Source: Thalassotalea euphylliae (GTDB taxonomy: Bacteria; Pseudomonadota; Gammaproteobacteria; Enterobacterales; Alteromonadaceae). From it: a stretch of DNA of 64,000 bases. Below are positions 1-8,948 of the stretch, in pieces (the stretch's first letter is position 1; each line of letters starts with the position of its first letter). The notes below the pieces were generated by a model. It worked only from the letters and a program-made list of their open reading frames with translations. It searched no databases and was not told the origin of the DNA. The stretch lies in assembly GCF_003390395.1 (NCBI RefSeq), contig NZ_QUOV01000001.1, positions 682,001 through 746,000 on the forward strand. Reading direction: 5' to 3'. The position numbers were made by a program, and so were the translations under genes.

Positions 1-68
1 CCTGCAATCGGCTTTTTTACAACACATAACTTTTTAAAATAAGTAACATAGGACAATAAGGTAGCACG

Positions 69-386
69 ATGACTGAAGCTATTTCACGATGTGTGCGCAT
101 GGATGACTGGATTTTTGAAATCAAGTTAGTACGCGCTCTAAAAGTTGATAGCTATGGACAGCCATATAGGGCGATTGCCCAACTAAACGTTAATGGTGAC
201 TTTGCGTTTTTAGACGGTAGTTTACACGCCGGTGAAGAAGGTTTTTGCGCGCAAGATATTGCCACCTTCCAAAAATTCTGTCAGATGTTAGAGGTAAAAG
301 AGCTACGCCTGGGCACAGAGCCGCAGTTACCGAACCAACAAGAAGTCGTCGAAAAGATAGGTAAAGCTGCCCGTAAAATTGCTTAA
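69..386 (+). CDS. Conserved-looking hypothetical protein, 105 aa
   Basis: I do not recognise this protein. It is a small soluble acidic-to-neutral polypeptide with no signal peptide or membrane segment, and it has a lysine-rich C-terminus (EKIGKAARKIA). The ATG is preceded by TAAGG about 7 nt upstream, an acceptable ribosome binding site. The reading frame is uninterrupted and codon use is like that of its neighbours, so it is probably real. It is followed after 66 bp by a hydrolase gene on the same strand. The stop codon lies inside a short direct repeat (ATTGCTTAA at 378-386 and 395-403). The 68 bases before it hold no gene I can identify. Confidence 0.6.
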   Translation: MTEAISRCVRMDDWIFEIKLVRALKVDSYGQPYRAIAQLNVNGDFAFLDGSLHAGEEGFCAQDIATFQKFCQMLEVKELRLGTEPQLPNQQEVVEKIGKAARKIA

Positions 387-452
387 ACAAGCAGATTGCT
401 TAAGCAGGTACAGTTTTATATGCTAGAGCAAAAAGTAAGCGAGGAATAGCTT

Positions 453-1307
453 GTGCAGCAAAGATTTAGTGCAGAAATTTGTTGTCATAATCCATTGGTT
501 GGATACCATTTTCAAAGCAGCAAAGCCGATCGCGGTGTGGTGGTCATTGCCGCTGCGATGGGCGTGGAGCAAAAGTTTTATTTCGACTTTGCTCAGTGGC
601 TGGCAGAGCAAGGATTCGAGGTACTAACTTTTGATTACCGTGGCATGGGGCAGTCATTGCGACAGCCGCTTGCGCAAGTATCGATAACTATTTCTGATTG
701 GGTACAGCAAGATTGTGTTTACATGATCGACAAAGCTGAATTACTAGCGCAAGGAAAACCTATCTATTGGCTAGGCCATAGTTTAGGTGGGCAAGTCTTT
801 GCGATGATCCCCAATCGCCACAAGGTAACGCAATTAATTACGATAGCCTCAGGTTCAGGTTATTGGAAAACATCAGATATTAAAATTAAATCTGTTTCGT
901 TAATGTTGTGGTTTTTAGTGGTGCCGATTGCCACTCGTCTTGTTGGTTATTTTCCCGGTAAAAAACTCGGTATCATTGGTGATTTACCTTATGGTGTGAT
1001 GCGTCAGTGGCGGCAATGGTGTCTAAATCCAGACTACTTAGTTGGCTGTGAAGGCAACCAAGTGCGCGAACAATACCATGCGTTAACGTTGCCGGTTACT
1101 GCCTTAGCTTTTCAAGACGACGAACTGATCAACTATGCCAGCGTTGATAAACTGCATAGCTTTTATCAAACAGCTGAAAAAAATCATCAATATATTTCAC
1201 CGAAAGAACAAAACCTTGAACAGATTGGTCACTTTGGTTTCTTTCGATCTAAGCATGCACAAACGCTGTGGCCGGCTTTTATTACGCCTATTTTTGAGTG
1301 CTCGTAG
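453..1307 (+). CDS. Alpha/beta hydrolase (serine hydrolase fold), 284 aa
   Basis: This is a probable cytoplasmic esterase- or lipase-like hydrolase of the alpha/beta superfamily; the substrate is unknown. The nucleophile elbow GHSLGGQ lies at residues 108-114 with Ser110. An upstream DYRGMGQS loop at 61-68 is typical of COG4757-type predicted hydrolases. A C-terminal GHFGFF near residue 258 would supply the catalytic His. The start is GTG, chosen because GAGGA sits about 7 nt before it. Length fits the family. A hydrophobic stretch around residues 148-165 may be a cap helix rather than a membrane segment. The gene is not obviously in an operon. Confidence 0.8.
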   Translation: MQQRFSAEICCHNPLVGYHFQSSKADRGVVVIAAAMGVEQKFYFDFAQWLAEQGFEVLTFDYRGMGQSLRQPLAQVSITISDWVQQDCVYMIDKAELLAQGKPIYWLGHSLGGQVFAMIPNRHKVTQLITIASGSGYWKTSDIKIKSVSLMLWFLVVPIATRLVGYFPGKKLGIIGDLPYGVMRQWRQWCLNPDYLVGCEGNQVREQYHALTLPVTALAFQDDELINYASVDKLHSFYQTAEKNHQYISPKEQNLEQIGHFGFFRSKHAQTLWPAFITPIFECS

Positions 1308-1719
1308 CAGTACGTTACCTGTTCGATAATTATACGAACTTGGTGATTATTGCCCCCCTCTATACTTAAACCAACGATTACAATTAGTTACGTTGATTTA
1401 ATTTTGACTACGTTATTATTTTGACTGCTTGGTCAACTCTTTTGCTTTTCTGATTTATCTAAATTGCGTGCAGTAACACCTTGTTACATATACATGCAAT
1501 TACTTAGCTTGGAATAATTTGCCATTAAGCCACTGGTATAGCGGCTTAAGATAGGTATATCCCAAATAAAGTTATGAATTTGAGTGGCCTTGCATCTATT
1601 TCTATAGTTATTGATAATGATCAAATTTTGATCGGATTCATGGATGAGTTCATTGATGAAAAACAAATAAATTACAAATTTTATATAAAAAATCAGGCGT
1701 AATCATTGGGGTAAATATT
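1308..1719. other. Intergenic region, 412 bp, upstream of chemoreceptor gene
   Basis: No convincing gene is visible. The one longish open frame on the minus strand (1484-1666) has no ribosome binding site or family signature. A 15-nt inverted repeat GATCAAA-T-TTTGATC at 1619-1633, about 87 bp before the chemoreceptor ATG, could be an operator, but nothing identifies its ligand. Confidence 0.4.
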
Positions 1720-3249
1720 ATGAGCGGTGTAGAAGTTTTATTTCCAGAATCAGAGCAGCTGGTTTCAATCACGGATACCCGTGGTGTGATCACATATGCC
1801 AATGAAGAGTTCTGTAAAATTGCTGGCTATAGTGAATACGAGTTAATTGGCCAGCCGCACAATATTGTTCGCCACCCTGACATGCCTAAAGTGGCTTTTG
1901 GCGACTTATGGGAAAAACTAAAACGCGGTGACTCTTGGCGTGGTTTAGTGAAAAACCGCTGTAAAAATGGCGATTATTACTGGGTAGATGCCTTTGTCAC
2001 ACCACTCTACGAAGGTGGAGTCGTTACTGGTTATCAATCTGTGCGTTGTAAACCGAGCCAAGCCCAAAAAGATCAGGCTCAAGCACTTTATGATGCTGTT
2101 AATCAAGAAAAGTCACTGACTGACTTTCATGCAAATCGCCCACTGAAACTTAGCTTGGCTGGAGTGGTAACACTACTCACTGCTGTTCTACTTTACTGGC
2201 AAACGGGCGCTTTGAGCCTAGCGTTTTTACCCTTTTTGCTAGTAGCAATACTGGTCGTTATATTTTCCGAAGAATTTATTCGCCTGCCTAAATATGTGGC
2301 CGAATCAAAAGCACTGTACGATAGCCCTACGCGTTTGATTATTAGCGGTAAAGGTAGTGTCGGTATTATTGATTACCCTCGTCAAATATTGTCAGCCAAA
2401 ATTCGCACTGTGTTAGGGCGCGGTAATGATTCAGGCCGTAAGCTAAAGCGTGTTGCTGAGCAGTTACAAACATCAACCGGTGAAGCGTTTGCTCGCATCA
2501 TGGAACAAAGCGGTCACTTTGATCAATTAGCAGCGGCAATCACGCAAATGAGTGGTAGCTTTGAGGAAGTGAATCATAATACCGCGAATGCCTACGAAAA
2601 AGTCCGTGAAGTACAAGCGACATGTGATGATGCCATTGAAATTGTTAACTCCAGTCAAACAAAAATCAGTACATTGGCGGGTGAAGTTGATAATGCCGCA
2701 AGTACGGCACATAAATTAGTGAGCGATGCCGATGAGATATCAACCGTCATGGCAGAAATTGAAGGTATTGCCGACCAAACAAATCTATTAGCCTTGAATG
2801 CTGCCATTGAAGCTGCGCGAGCAGGCGAGCAAGGACGTGGCTTTGCTGTTGTTGCTGACGAAGTGCGCACCTTAGCAAGTCGTACCCAAGGAGCGACAGA
2901 GCAAATTCGTGGTTCAGTGAAAGAGTTACAAGCGACGTTAACCTCATGGAGTAATTTAATGTTGGTCAGTAAAGATAATGCAGAGCAATGTAATTCGGAG
3001 TCTGTTCAAGCAAAACAGGCGATGGATAAAGTCATTCACATGATGCATGAACTTGACAATGTTACTTCGCAAATTGCCGCTTCGACAGAAGAGCAAAGTG
3101 TCGTTACCGAGCAGCTTAAAGAAAGTGTTCAGACTATTACTGATAGCTCACATCGCAGTAATGAAATAGTGCGACAAGTTGAGCAAAACAGTATTGATGT
3201 TTTCAGCAATGTTGAAGACATTGAAGAGCTAACAACAACGTTTAATTAA
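1720..3249 (+). CDS. PAS-domain methyl-accepting chemotaxis protein, Aer-like energy-taxis receptor
   Basis: This 509-aa protein has the Aer layout. It has an N-terminal PAS domain (about residues 1-115, including the [13 protein letters not shown] segment typical of Aer PAS domains), then a cytoplasmic linker, two close hydrophobic segments (about 144-160 and 165-183), and a long methyl-accepting coiled coil. The conserved signalling tip, with [19 protein letters not shown] at its heart, falls near residues 346-390. There is no periplasmic ligand domain, so an intracellular redox or oxygen signal, read by a flavin in the PAS domain, is inferred from the family. It would signal to CheA/CheW. 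No che genes are in the window. It is followed after 123 bp by another PAS protein. Confidence 0.88.
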   Translation: MSGVEVLFPESEQLVSITDTRGVITYANEEFCKIAGYSEYELIGQPHNIVRHPDMPKVAFGDLWEKLKRGDSWRGLVKNRCKNGDYYWVDAFVTPLYEGGVVTGYQSVRCKPSQAQKDQAQALYDAVNQEKSLTDFHANRPLKLSLAGVVTLLTAVLLYWQTGALSLAFLPFLLVAILVVIFSEEFIRLPKYVAESKALYDSPTRLIISGKGSVGIIDYPRQILSAKIRTVLGRGNDSGRKLKRVAEQLQTSTGEAFARIMEQSGHFDQLAAAITQMSGSFEEVNHNTANAYEKVREVQATCDDAIEIVNSSQTKISTLAGEVDNAASTAHKLVSDADEISTVMAEIEGIADQTNLLALNAAIEAARAGEQGRGFAVVADEVRTLASRTQGATEQIRGSVKELQATLTSWSNLMLVSKDNAEQCNSESVQAKQAMDKVIHMMHELDNVTSQIAASTEEQSVVTEQLKESVQTITDSSHRSNEIVRQVEQNSIDVFSNVEDIEELTTTFN

Positions 3250-3290
3250 TTCATTGACCTATAATCAATAAACAACAGGGCTGTTTAGGT

Positions 3291-3335
3291 AATATGTCGC
3301 AACTTCACATTATAGGGTGAGGTTGCAACCATATT
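3291..3335. other. Large imperfect hairpin between chemoreceptor and GGDEF-EAL genes
   Basis: Two arms pair: AATATG/CATATT outside and GCAACtTCAC/GTGAgGTTGC inside, around an 8-nt loop (3309-3316). No T-run follows directly, so it is not a classic intrinsic terminator. It may be a weak terminator for the upstream gene or a leader structure of the downstream gene, whose ATG is 38 bp away. Confidence 0.5.
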
Positions 3336-3372
3336 ACGACTTTAAGTGGCCTTTGTTATCCGGTTTTAATAT

Positions 3373-5940
3373 ATGACTAATGATCTAGCGCAGTTTTTTG
3401 GCATCCAGTCCAGTCAAGGACGGTATCGTCATGCGTTGCACAGTATTCAAGAAAAGCTACAACCTAGCCATTGCTTTATTGGTAAATTTGTCGATGACGA
3501 TCAAGTAAGAACCGTATTGCACTTAGCCGATGGCAAAGAAGCTGAAAACTTCGTTTATCAGCTTGCTGGCACTCCTTGTGCTAAAGCCAAAGAATCGCTT
3601 GGAACATGCAAGTTCTCAAGTGGTGTGCAGGAAATATTCCCCTATGATGATGCGCTAAAAGACTGGCAAATTGAAAGCTATATTGCCGTTACTATTCGCT
3701 CATTTAACGATAAGCCCGTTGGCATTTTAGTTTGTTTGTTTGATTGTCCAACTGATGTGGCACCGAGTGATTGCGCTTGGTTTCGTGAAGTTGGCTACCT
3801 AATTGGTGCCGAATTTAAATATGAATTAAATTCTGTAGAAAATGAGCAGTTAATCTCACATATGTCACTGGGCGAGTCGCTCGCAAAACTTTGTACGCTT
3901 GAGTGGCACTTAAGCGCTGACACCGTATTTGCGAGTGATTATGCTTACCAACTTTTTGGTTTGTCAGAGAAGCAACAACTTACACGTAAACAGTTAGCAG
4001 CATTAATTGTACCGCGAGATCATCAAAAAATAACTGAACAGTTAGCTGCTATCGAACAAGGTACTGTTGAATGCTTTGCTATTGAAGTTGAAATTACGAC
4101 AACTGCTGGCGAGAGTAAATATCTGAAAGTGTTGGGTGAAACCAAAACTGATAGCCTTACCGATGAACTCGTTGTGCAATTGAGTATTCAGGACATTACT
4201 GAGCAGCAGCAACTGATTAAGCGACTGGGTTTGGCTGATACCGTGCTAGAAAATGCTTCTGAAGCGGTAATGATTTCGGATAGTAAAAACAAAATTGTAT
4301 GGGTTAATAAAGCGTTAGAAAATTTAACTGGCTTTGATGAAGCAGAGCTAATTGGCCAAGATCCCGCTATTTTTAGCTCAGGTAAACAAGACGCAGATTT
4401 TTACCAAGATATGTGGAAAACCTTGGTTGAAAAGGGAGTTTGGCGCGGAGAAATTTATAACCAACGAAAAAATGGTGAAATTTTTCCAGAAGAATTATTG
4501 CTCAATGCTGTAAAAGACGAGCACGGGGAGATTACTAACTACGTCGCCATATTTAGTGATATTAGTGAATGGAAAGAAACTGAGCGCCGTTTGCGCTTTT
4601 ATGCTGATAAAGAGCCATTAACTGGACTAGCTAATCGTCGAGCTTTTATTGAAAATGTCGATTTGCAGGTCAAACGCAGTAAAGCATCTCACCAACCGTT
4701 TGTTGTCATGTATCTTGATATCAACCGCTTTAAAGAGATCAATGATATTTACGGCCATGTCATGGGGGACTTTTTGTTGGTCGCTGTTGGTAAGCGATTG
4801 CAAGAGGCCTACGACAATCACGACCTCATTTGTCGTTATAGTGGCGATGAATTTACCTTGTTGTTGCCCAGTAGTGATCTCAAACAAGCAAAGATGAAAG
4901 CTGAGCAAATTCAACAGCTATTGTCAGCGCCTTTTGAGTTTGAACAACTTGCTCTATCGATACAAGTGAGTATTGGCTTGGCAGAATTTTCTCAAGGCCT
5001 TTGTTGTGAAAACAATGCCACCGCAACTGAGCTTTTAAAAAATGCCAGTCATGCAATGCAGCGGGCAAAAGCGAACAGTAATCGTGAAAGCTCAAATAAA
5101 CACGCGATTGGCGTTCATGACCAGCAATTACAGCAACAGTACCTGCGTCGCTTGGCATTGAGAGACAAACTAAAACTCGCGCTATCCGCACATGCATTAA
5201 CGGTTAATTACCAACCTATTATTTGCGCAAAAACTCAGCAAATAGAAAAGTTTGAAGCCTTAGTTCGATGGCATGATGATCAGTTTGGTTTTGTCTCTCC
5301 AGGAGAGTTTATTCCTATCGCAGAAGAGTTTGGTTTGATTTCAAAGTTGGGCCAGTTTGTGCTTGAGCGTGCTTGCCAAGATTTAGGCCGCTTACACCAA
5401 TTAGGCTATGAGCGCATTAGTTTTAGCATTAACCGCTCAATCAATGAGTTTCGTACCGACAATGACCAAGTGGCGTTAGTGACGCAAGCCATAGCCAAAT
5501 ATGCTATTCCAGCTGACAAAGTTGTTATTGAAATTACCGAGTCAGTGGCAATGTCATCGAATCATTACGTAAATGAAGCATTGGCTAAGCTTAAAGATAC
5601 AGGTGTTAAAATTGCGCTAGATGATTTCTGCACTGGTTTTTCATCAATTAGTAACCTGATTGAATACCCAGTCGATATTTTGAAAATCGATAAGTCGTTC
5701 GTGGATAACATTTTGATAGAGCGCAATCAAAGCTTACTGACACAAACCTTGATTGATCTTGCTGGTAAATTAGATATGCAAGTGATTGCCGAAGGCGTTG
5801 AAACCATAGAGCAACTCAATTGCCTGCGAGACTATGGCTGTAATCAAATTCAAGGCTACTATTTTAGCCCTGCGGTACCAATTGATGAGTGTATTGCCTT
5901 GCTCGGCAAAGCTGCCAAAACCGCCAAAGAGCCACAGTAA
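3373..5940 (+). CDS. GAF-PAS-GGDEF-EAL cyclic-di-GMP signalling protein
   Basis: This 855-aa protein appears to be soluble. Domains in order are a GAF domain (about 10-150, with the AGTPC motif at 65-69), a weak PAS (about 165-280), a clear PAS (about 285-405), GGDEF (about 410-575) and EAL (about 600-845). The diguanylate cyclase signature reads SGDEF at 490-494, a Gly-to-Ser change in the first position, and the domain start reads EPLTGLANR rather than DPLTGL. The EAL half keeps FEALVRWH, EITES, LDDFCTGF and the final AEGVET, so phosphodiesterase activity is likely. The cyclase may be weak or regulatory. The ligand of the GAF domain is unknown. Confidence 0.88.
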   Translation: MTNDLAQFFGIQSSQGRYRHALHSIQEKLQPSHCFIGKFVDDDQVRTVLHLADGKEAENFVYQLAGTPCAKAKESLGTCKFSSGVQEIFPYDDALKDWQIESYIAVTIRSFNDKPVGILVCLFDCPTDVAPSDCAWFREVGYLIGAEFKYELNSVENEQLISHMSLGESLAKLCTLEWHLSADTVFASDYAYQLFGLSEKQQLTRKQLAALIVPRDHQKITEQLAAIEQGTVECFAIEVEITTTAGESKYLKVLGETKTDSLTDELVVQLSIQDITEQQQLIKRLGLADTVLENASEAVMISDSKNKIVWVNKALENLTGFDEAELIGQDPAIFSSGKQDADFYQDMWKTLVEKGVWRGEIYNQRKNGEIFPEELLLNAVKDEHGEITNYVAIFSDISEWKETERRLRFYADKEPLTGLANRRAFIENVDLQVKRSKASHQPFVVMYLDINRFKEINDIYGHVMGDFLLVAVGKRLQEAYDNHDLICRYSGDEFTLLLPSSDLKQAKMKAEQIQQLLSAPFEFEQLALSIQVSIGLAEFSQGLCCENNATATELLKNASHAMQRAKANSNRESSNKHAIGVHDQQLQQQYLRRLALRDKLKLALSAHALTVNYQPIICAKTQQIEKFEALVRWHDDQFGFVSPGEFIPIAEEFGLISKLGQFVLERACQDLGRLHQLGYERISFSINRSINEFRTDNDQVALVTQAIAKYAIPADKVVIEITESVAMSSNHYVNEALAKLKDTGVKIALDDFCTGFSSISNLIEYPVDILKIDKSFVDNILIERNQSLLTQTLIDLAGKLDMQVIAEGVETIEQLNCLRDYGCNQIQGYYFSPAVPIDECIALLGKAAKTAKEPQ

Positions 5941-5969
5941 CAAACTGATATAAACCTTAAAGCTCACCG

Positions 5970-6002
5970 GATAAGCCTGTATCTAGTTAATACAGGCTTA
6001 TC
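5970..6002. terminator. Bidirectional terminator between convergent genes
   Basis: A perfect 12-bp inverted repeat (GATAAGCCTGTA / TACAGGCTTATC) with a 9-nt loop lies in the 100-bp gap between the convergent GGDEF-EAL and histidine kinase genes. T-runs are weak on both sides, so termination may be partly factor-dependent. Confidence 0.65.
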
Positions 6003-6040
6003 ATTGCAACTATTAAACTAAGTACTTATCTATATTAATG

Positions 6041-7588
6041 CTAACTAGCTTGCGCAAGCGTCAGAGAGAAAGCACTGCCTTTACCTAACTCACTGGTCAC
6101 GCTTAAGTCGCTATTAAGTAGCTGACTCAATCGTTTACTAATGGCCAAGCCTAGGCCAGCATGTCGGTTCTTTTCTCCTTGTGCGTTACTGGCGCGATAG
6201 CGGGCATCAAATATGTAAGCTAAATCTTTTTGATGAATACCTGTGCCAGTGTCCACTACACTAATTCTCAACTTATCGTTCACTGGTGTGATTTGAACAC
6301 TAATGTTGCCGTTTTCTGGCGTATGACGCAGCGCATTTTCAATAAGGTTAGTTAAAATACGCTCAAGTTTAGCTATGTCAGAATAAACTACACGCTCGCA
6401 GTGGTCGGGCAATAGCGATAAATTGATATGCTTTTGCTGTGCTTTTAGTGCAAATTTCGCAATGATGTCATGCAGTAATTCGCCAACAGCGAAAGCTTCG
6501 TTGTTTACTGATACTTGCCCATCTTCTAAGTGAGCTAGTTCAAATATTTGATCGATGAGCAGTTTGAGCTGTTCAACATTTCGCAGTGCTGTATTGATGT
6601 ACTGCTGACGCTGCTCACTGTTAAGCTCTTCATTTTTAAGCGATAAGGTTTCTACATAGCCTTTCATCGCCGCCAACGGTGTGCGCAAGTCGTGAGATAG
6701 ATGAGCCAGCAGTTCGCGACGAATTTTGTCGTTGTGCTTGAGCTGTTGAAATTGGCTATTGATTTGTTCCACCATGGCGACAAAATTAGCGCCGAGCTGC
6801 TCAACTTCATTTTGCTTAGTGCTCTCTTTGCCCTCGTCATAAGCAGCTTCAGTTAAGGCTTGGTCAGCTGTTGTCGCCGAGTTTGCACGCCAGTGATTTA
6901 AACTAATTTTTTCCTGATCAAAGTTGGCATCACGAATGTTATTGATATCGCGTACCAAACGGCGAATAGGGCTAGTGAAACTGCGAAACAGCATAAGCAA
7001 TAAAATCAACAACAGCAGTAAACTGCCGCCCAGTAGCGACAAGTGTTCTAACAATTGCTGATCAGACTTTACTTTTGCATAAGTTGAATCATAAATTTCG
7101 CCGCCAATGATCACATATAAATAGCCTTGAAGCTTTTCGCCCTTGTAAACTGGAGCCGCAGAGAATATTTTTTTCCTCGACAAGTGCCGTGGATCATCGC
7201 CAAAAATGGGTACTTGGTGAGGCGCATCAATAAGCTGCGAGATTGGTGTTAGGTCAACTGATTTGCGTTTAATTTTGTCGGGCTTAGCCGAGTAGGTCAG
7301 AATCTTACCGCTCGGATCGAGAAAATAAAATTCAAATGCTGGGCCAAGCAGCATTAAGGTGTGAAACAAGTTTTCAAGGGCTGGTTTGTCGTAAACGCCG
7401 TCTTGTAACAAAGGGTTGTCTTGCGCTAAGTGCTCCGCGAGCTCAATGTGAAGTTTTTGCTCAGCTTGAAATTGAGAATGCTGGGCAAGTGAGCTACTCC
7501 ACCAAAAAAACAAATACCCCAATAAAGCAAACGTTAAGGTGACAGAAATCGCCAGCCGTTGATAAAGAGAGTTGGCGATAACCTTCAT
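6041..7588 (-). CDS. Membrane sensor histidine kinase
   Basis: This 515-aa kinase has an N-terminal membrane helix (about residues 12-30), a periplasmic sensor region of about 150 residues, a second helix (about 181-204), HAMP, HisKA with the H-box SHDLRTP (His299), and a HATPase domain with the N-box NLIENALRHTP and G-boxes DTGTGI and GLGLAISKRL. I chose the ATG at 7588 because it overlaps the regulator stop codon as TGATG, which implies translational coupling. A start 14 codons earlier would overlap the partner by 43 nt. The signal is unknown. A terminator follows at 5970-6002. Confidence 0.88.
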   Translation of the reverse strand: MKVIANSLYQRLAISVTLTFALLGYLFFWWSSSLAQHSQFQAEQKLHIELAEHLAQDNPLLQDGVYDKPALENLFHTLMLLGPAFEFYFLDPSGKILTYSAKPDKIKRKSVDLTPISQLIDAPHQVPIFGDDPRHLSRKKIFSAAPVYKGEKLQGYLYVIIGGEIYDSTYAKVKSDQQLLEHLSLLGGSLLLLLILLLMLFRSFTSPIRRLVRDINNIRDANFDQEKISLNHWRANSATTADQALTEAAYDEGKESTKQNEVEQLGANFVAMVEQINSQFQQLKHNDKIRRELLAHLSHDLRTPLAAMKGYVETLSLKNEELNSEQRQQYINTALRNVEQLKLLIDQIFELAHLEDGQVSVNNEAFAVGELLHDIIAKFALKAQQKHINLSLLPDHCERVVYSDIAKLERILTNLIENALRHTPENGNISVQITPVNDKLRISVVDTGTGIHQKDLAYIFDARYRASNAQGEKNRHAGLGLAISKRLSQLLNSDLSVTSELGKGSAFSLTLAQAS

Positions 7589-8301
7589 CAATGCACTCCT
7601 GCTGAGTTGAGTTTGTAGCCTACGCCCCAAACGGTTTGAATAATTTGTGGCTGGGTAACATCTTTTTCCAGCTTATTGCGCAAGCGGTTAATGTGGGAAT
7701 TTACCGTATGCTCGTAGCCACTGTGGTGATAACCCCAGACCGAATCAAGTAATTGGCTGCGTGAAAACACTTGATCAGGATGCTTGCCTAAAAAGCTCAA
7801 TAGTTCAAATTCTGTGGAAGTTAAGTCGATAGCAGTGTCTTGGTAAGTCACTTTGTGACACTGGTGATCTACCGTTAGGTTGCCAATACATGTGACGGCT
7901 TTGGCTTGAGTAGGAATGGCAATACTCTGTAGGCTGTGCACACGCCTTAATTGTGCTCTGACTCGCGCTTGTAGTTCTCGTACGCTAAAAGGCTTTGCCA
8001 TATAGTCGTCAGCACCAAGTTCTAAGCCCAGCACCCGATCTGTTTCAGAACTGCGCGACGTAAGCATCATGATGGCTTGCAATGGCTTGGCTTCGCGTAG
8101 TTGTCGGCAAATATCCAAACCGCTCATATCGGGCAACATCACGTCAAGAATAACTAATTGATAGTCCTGACTTAATGCTTCTGCTAAGCCGAGTTTTCCG
8201 GTGTGACATTTGTCAGGTGTTAAACCAAGTTCATGCATATGAACAGCAACTAGCTCAGCAATATCTTGTTCGTCTTCAATGATCAAAATTTTGTCAGTCA
8301 T
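7588..8301 (-). CDS. OmpR/PhoB-family response regulator
   Basis: This 237-aa regulator has a receiver domain (acidic pocket EDEQD at 9-13, phospho-acceptor Asp53 in ILDVMLPDMSG, conserved Lys in AKPF) and a C-terminal winged helix ending YKLNSAGVH. The start at MTDKILIIEDE was preferred to one 10 codons earlier. It matches family length and has AGGG a few bases upstream. It is first in a two-gene operon with the kinase, whose ATG overlaps this stop codon. Target genes cannot be told from the sequence. Confidence 0.88.
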   Translation of the reverse strand: MTDKILIIEDEQDIAELVAVHMHELGLTPDKCHTGKLGLAEALSQDYQLVILDVMLPDMSGLDICRQLREAKPLQAIMMLTSRSSETDRVLGLELGADDYMAKPFSVRELQARVRAQLRRVHSLQSIAIPTQAKAVTCIGNLTVDHQCHKVTYQDTAIDLTSTEFELLSFLGKHPDQVFSRSQLLDSVWGYHHSGYEHTVNSHINRLRNKLEKDVTQPQIIQTVWGVGYKLNSAGVH

Positions 8302-8948
8302 AATCCCTGGCCACCAGTTGGCTATTGCCAACTGCCTATTCTGTTTGTGTTATAAGAAAACTAACATTCGACCCTAATTCAGAAAAAACTCAGAAAACTT
8401 TATAAATAATCTGAATTAGAACCAATTTTTTAACTATCATCAGCACTTACAACACCTAAGTGGCAGTGACGGAAAAGCCCGAAAACAAAGCTTCCCGTCA
8501 CTATCGATGATAGAGCTAATAATTCATGACCGGATAACATCACATTTTTATTCAGTCTTATTTAATTGTTTTTAAATAAATTAAAAGATAGGCAAAAGCG
8601 CGCTAATCTGCAGGTCGATTAGCGCACTAATTGAAAGTGTGATCGTCATATCGATCACCACAGCGCGAGCACTTCTGTATTTCTACAATCTAAAGGTTAA
8701 AACAAGGTCTAGCTAGTCGATTAAATAAAGCTAAGTGAAACAAACGAATTAGCGGCCAGGCAGTTACGTTTGCTCACACAGCAAGCACCTAGCTAGCACC
8801 TTGGACCATTACAGCATGACCGATAGATATTGCGCCGCCATTGCAAAGTGGTCACAAAAGAATCACGTTTTTATCACAAATGAGTTTGCGCTCTGGGCGT
8901 TTGGTTACTAGCGTTAGAAGGGGAAATAATGGACTAAGTACTTGAAAT
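8302..8948. other. Intergenic region, 647 bp, with hairpins and a two-codon ORF
   Basis: This lies between the divergent regulator and E1 dehydrogenase genes. There is no protein gene I can support. Two inverted repeats stand out: AGTGACGG/CCGTCACT at 8465-8502 with a 22-nt loop that itself contains AAGC/GCTT, and a perfect 9-bp GCGCTAATC/GATTAGCGC at 8600-8625 with an 8-nt loop. Near the 3' end, AGAAGGGG (8917-8924) precedes ATG-GAC-TAA (8929-8937). This is a well-primed two-codon ORF just before the dehydrogenase start. Roles are unknown; leader or regulatory RNA structures are possible. Confidence 0.45.

Noticed and set aside
1352..1357. Run of six C as a possible phase-variable tract
   Set aside because: It lies in non-coding DNA between two genes and is short; nothing suggests a switch.
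1484..1666. 60-aa minus-strand open frame upstream of the chemoreceptor gene
   Set aside because: No ribosome binding site, no recognisable motif, AT-rich composition as in surrounding intergenic DNA.
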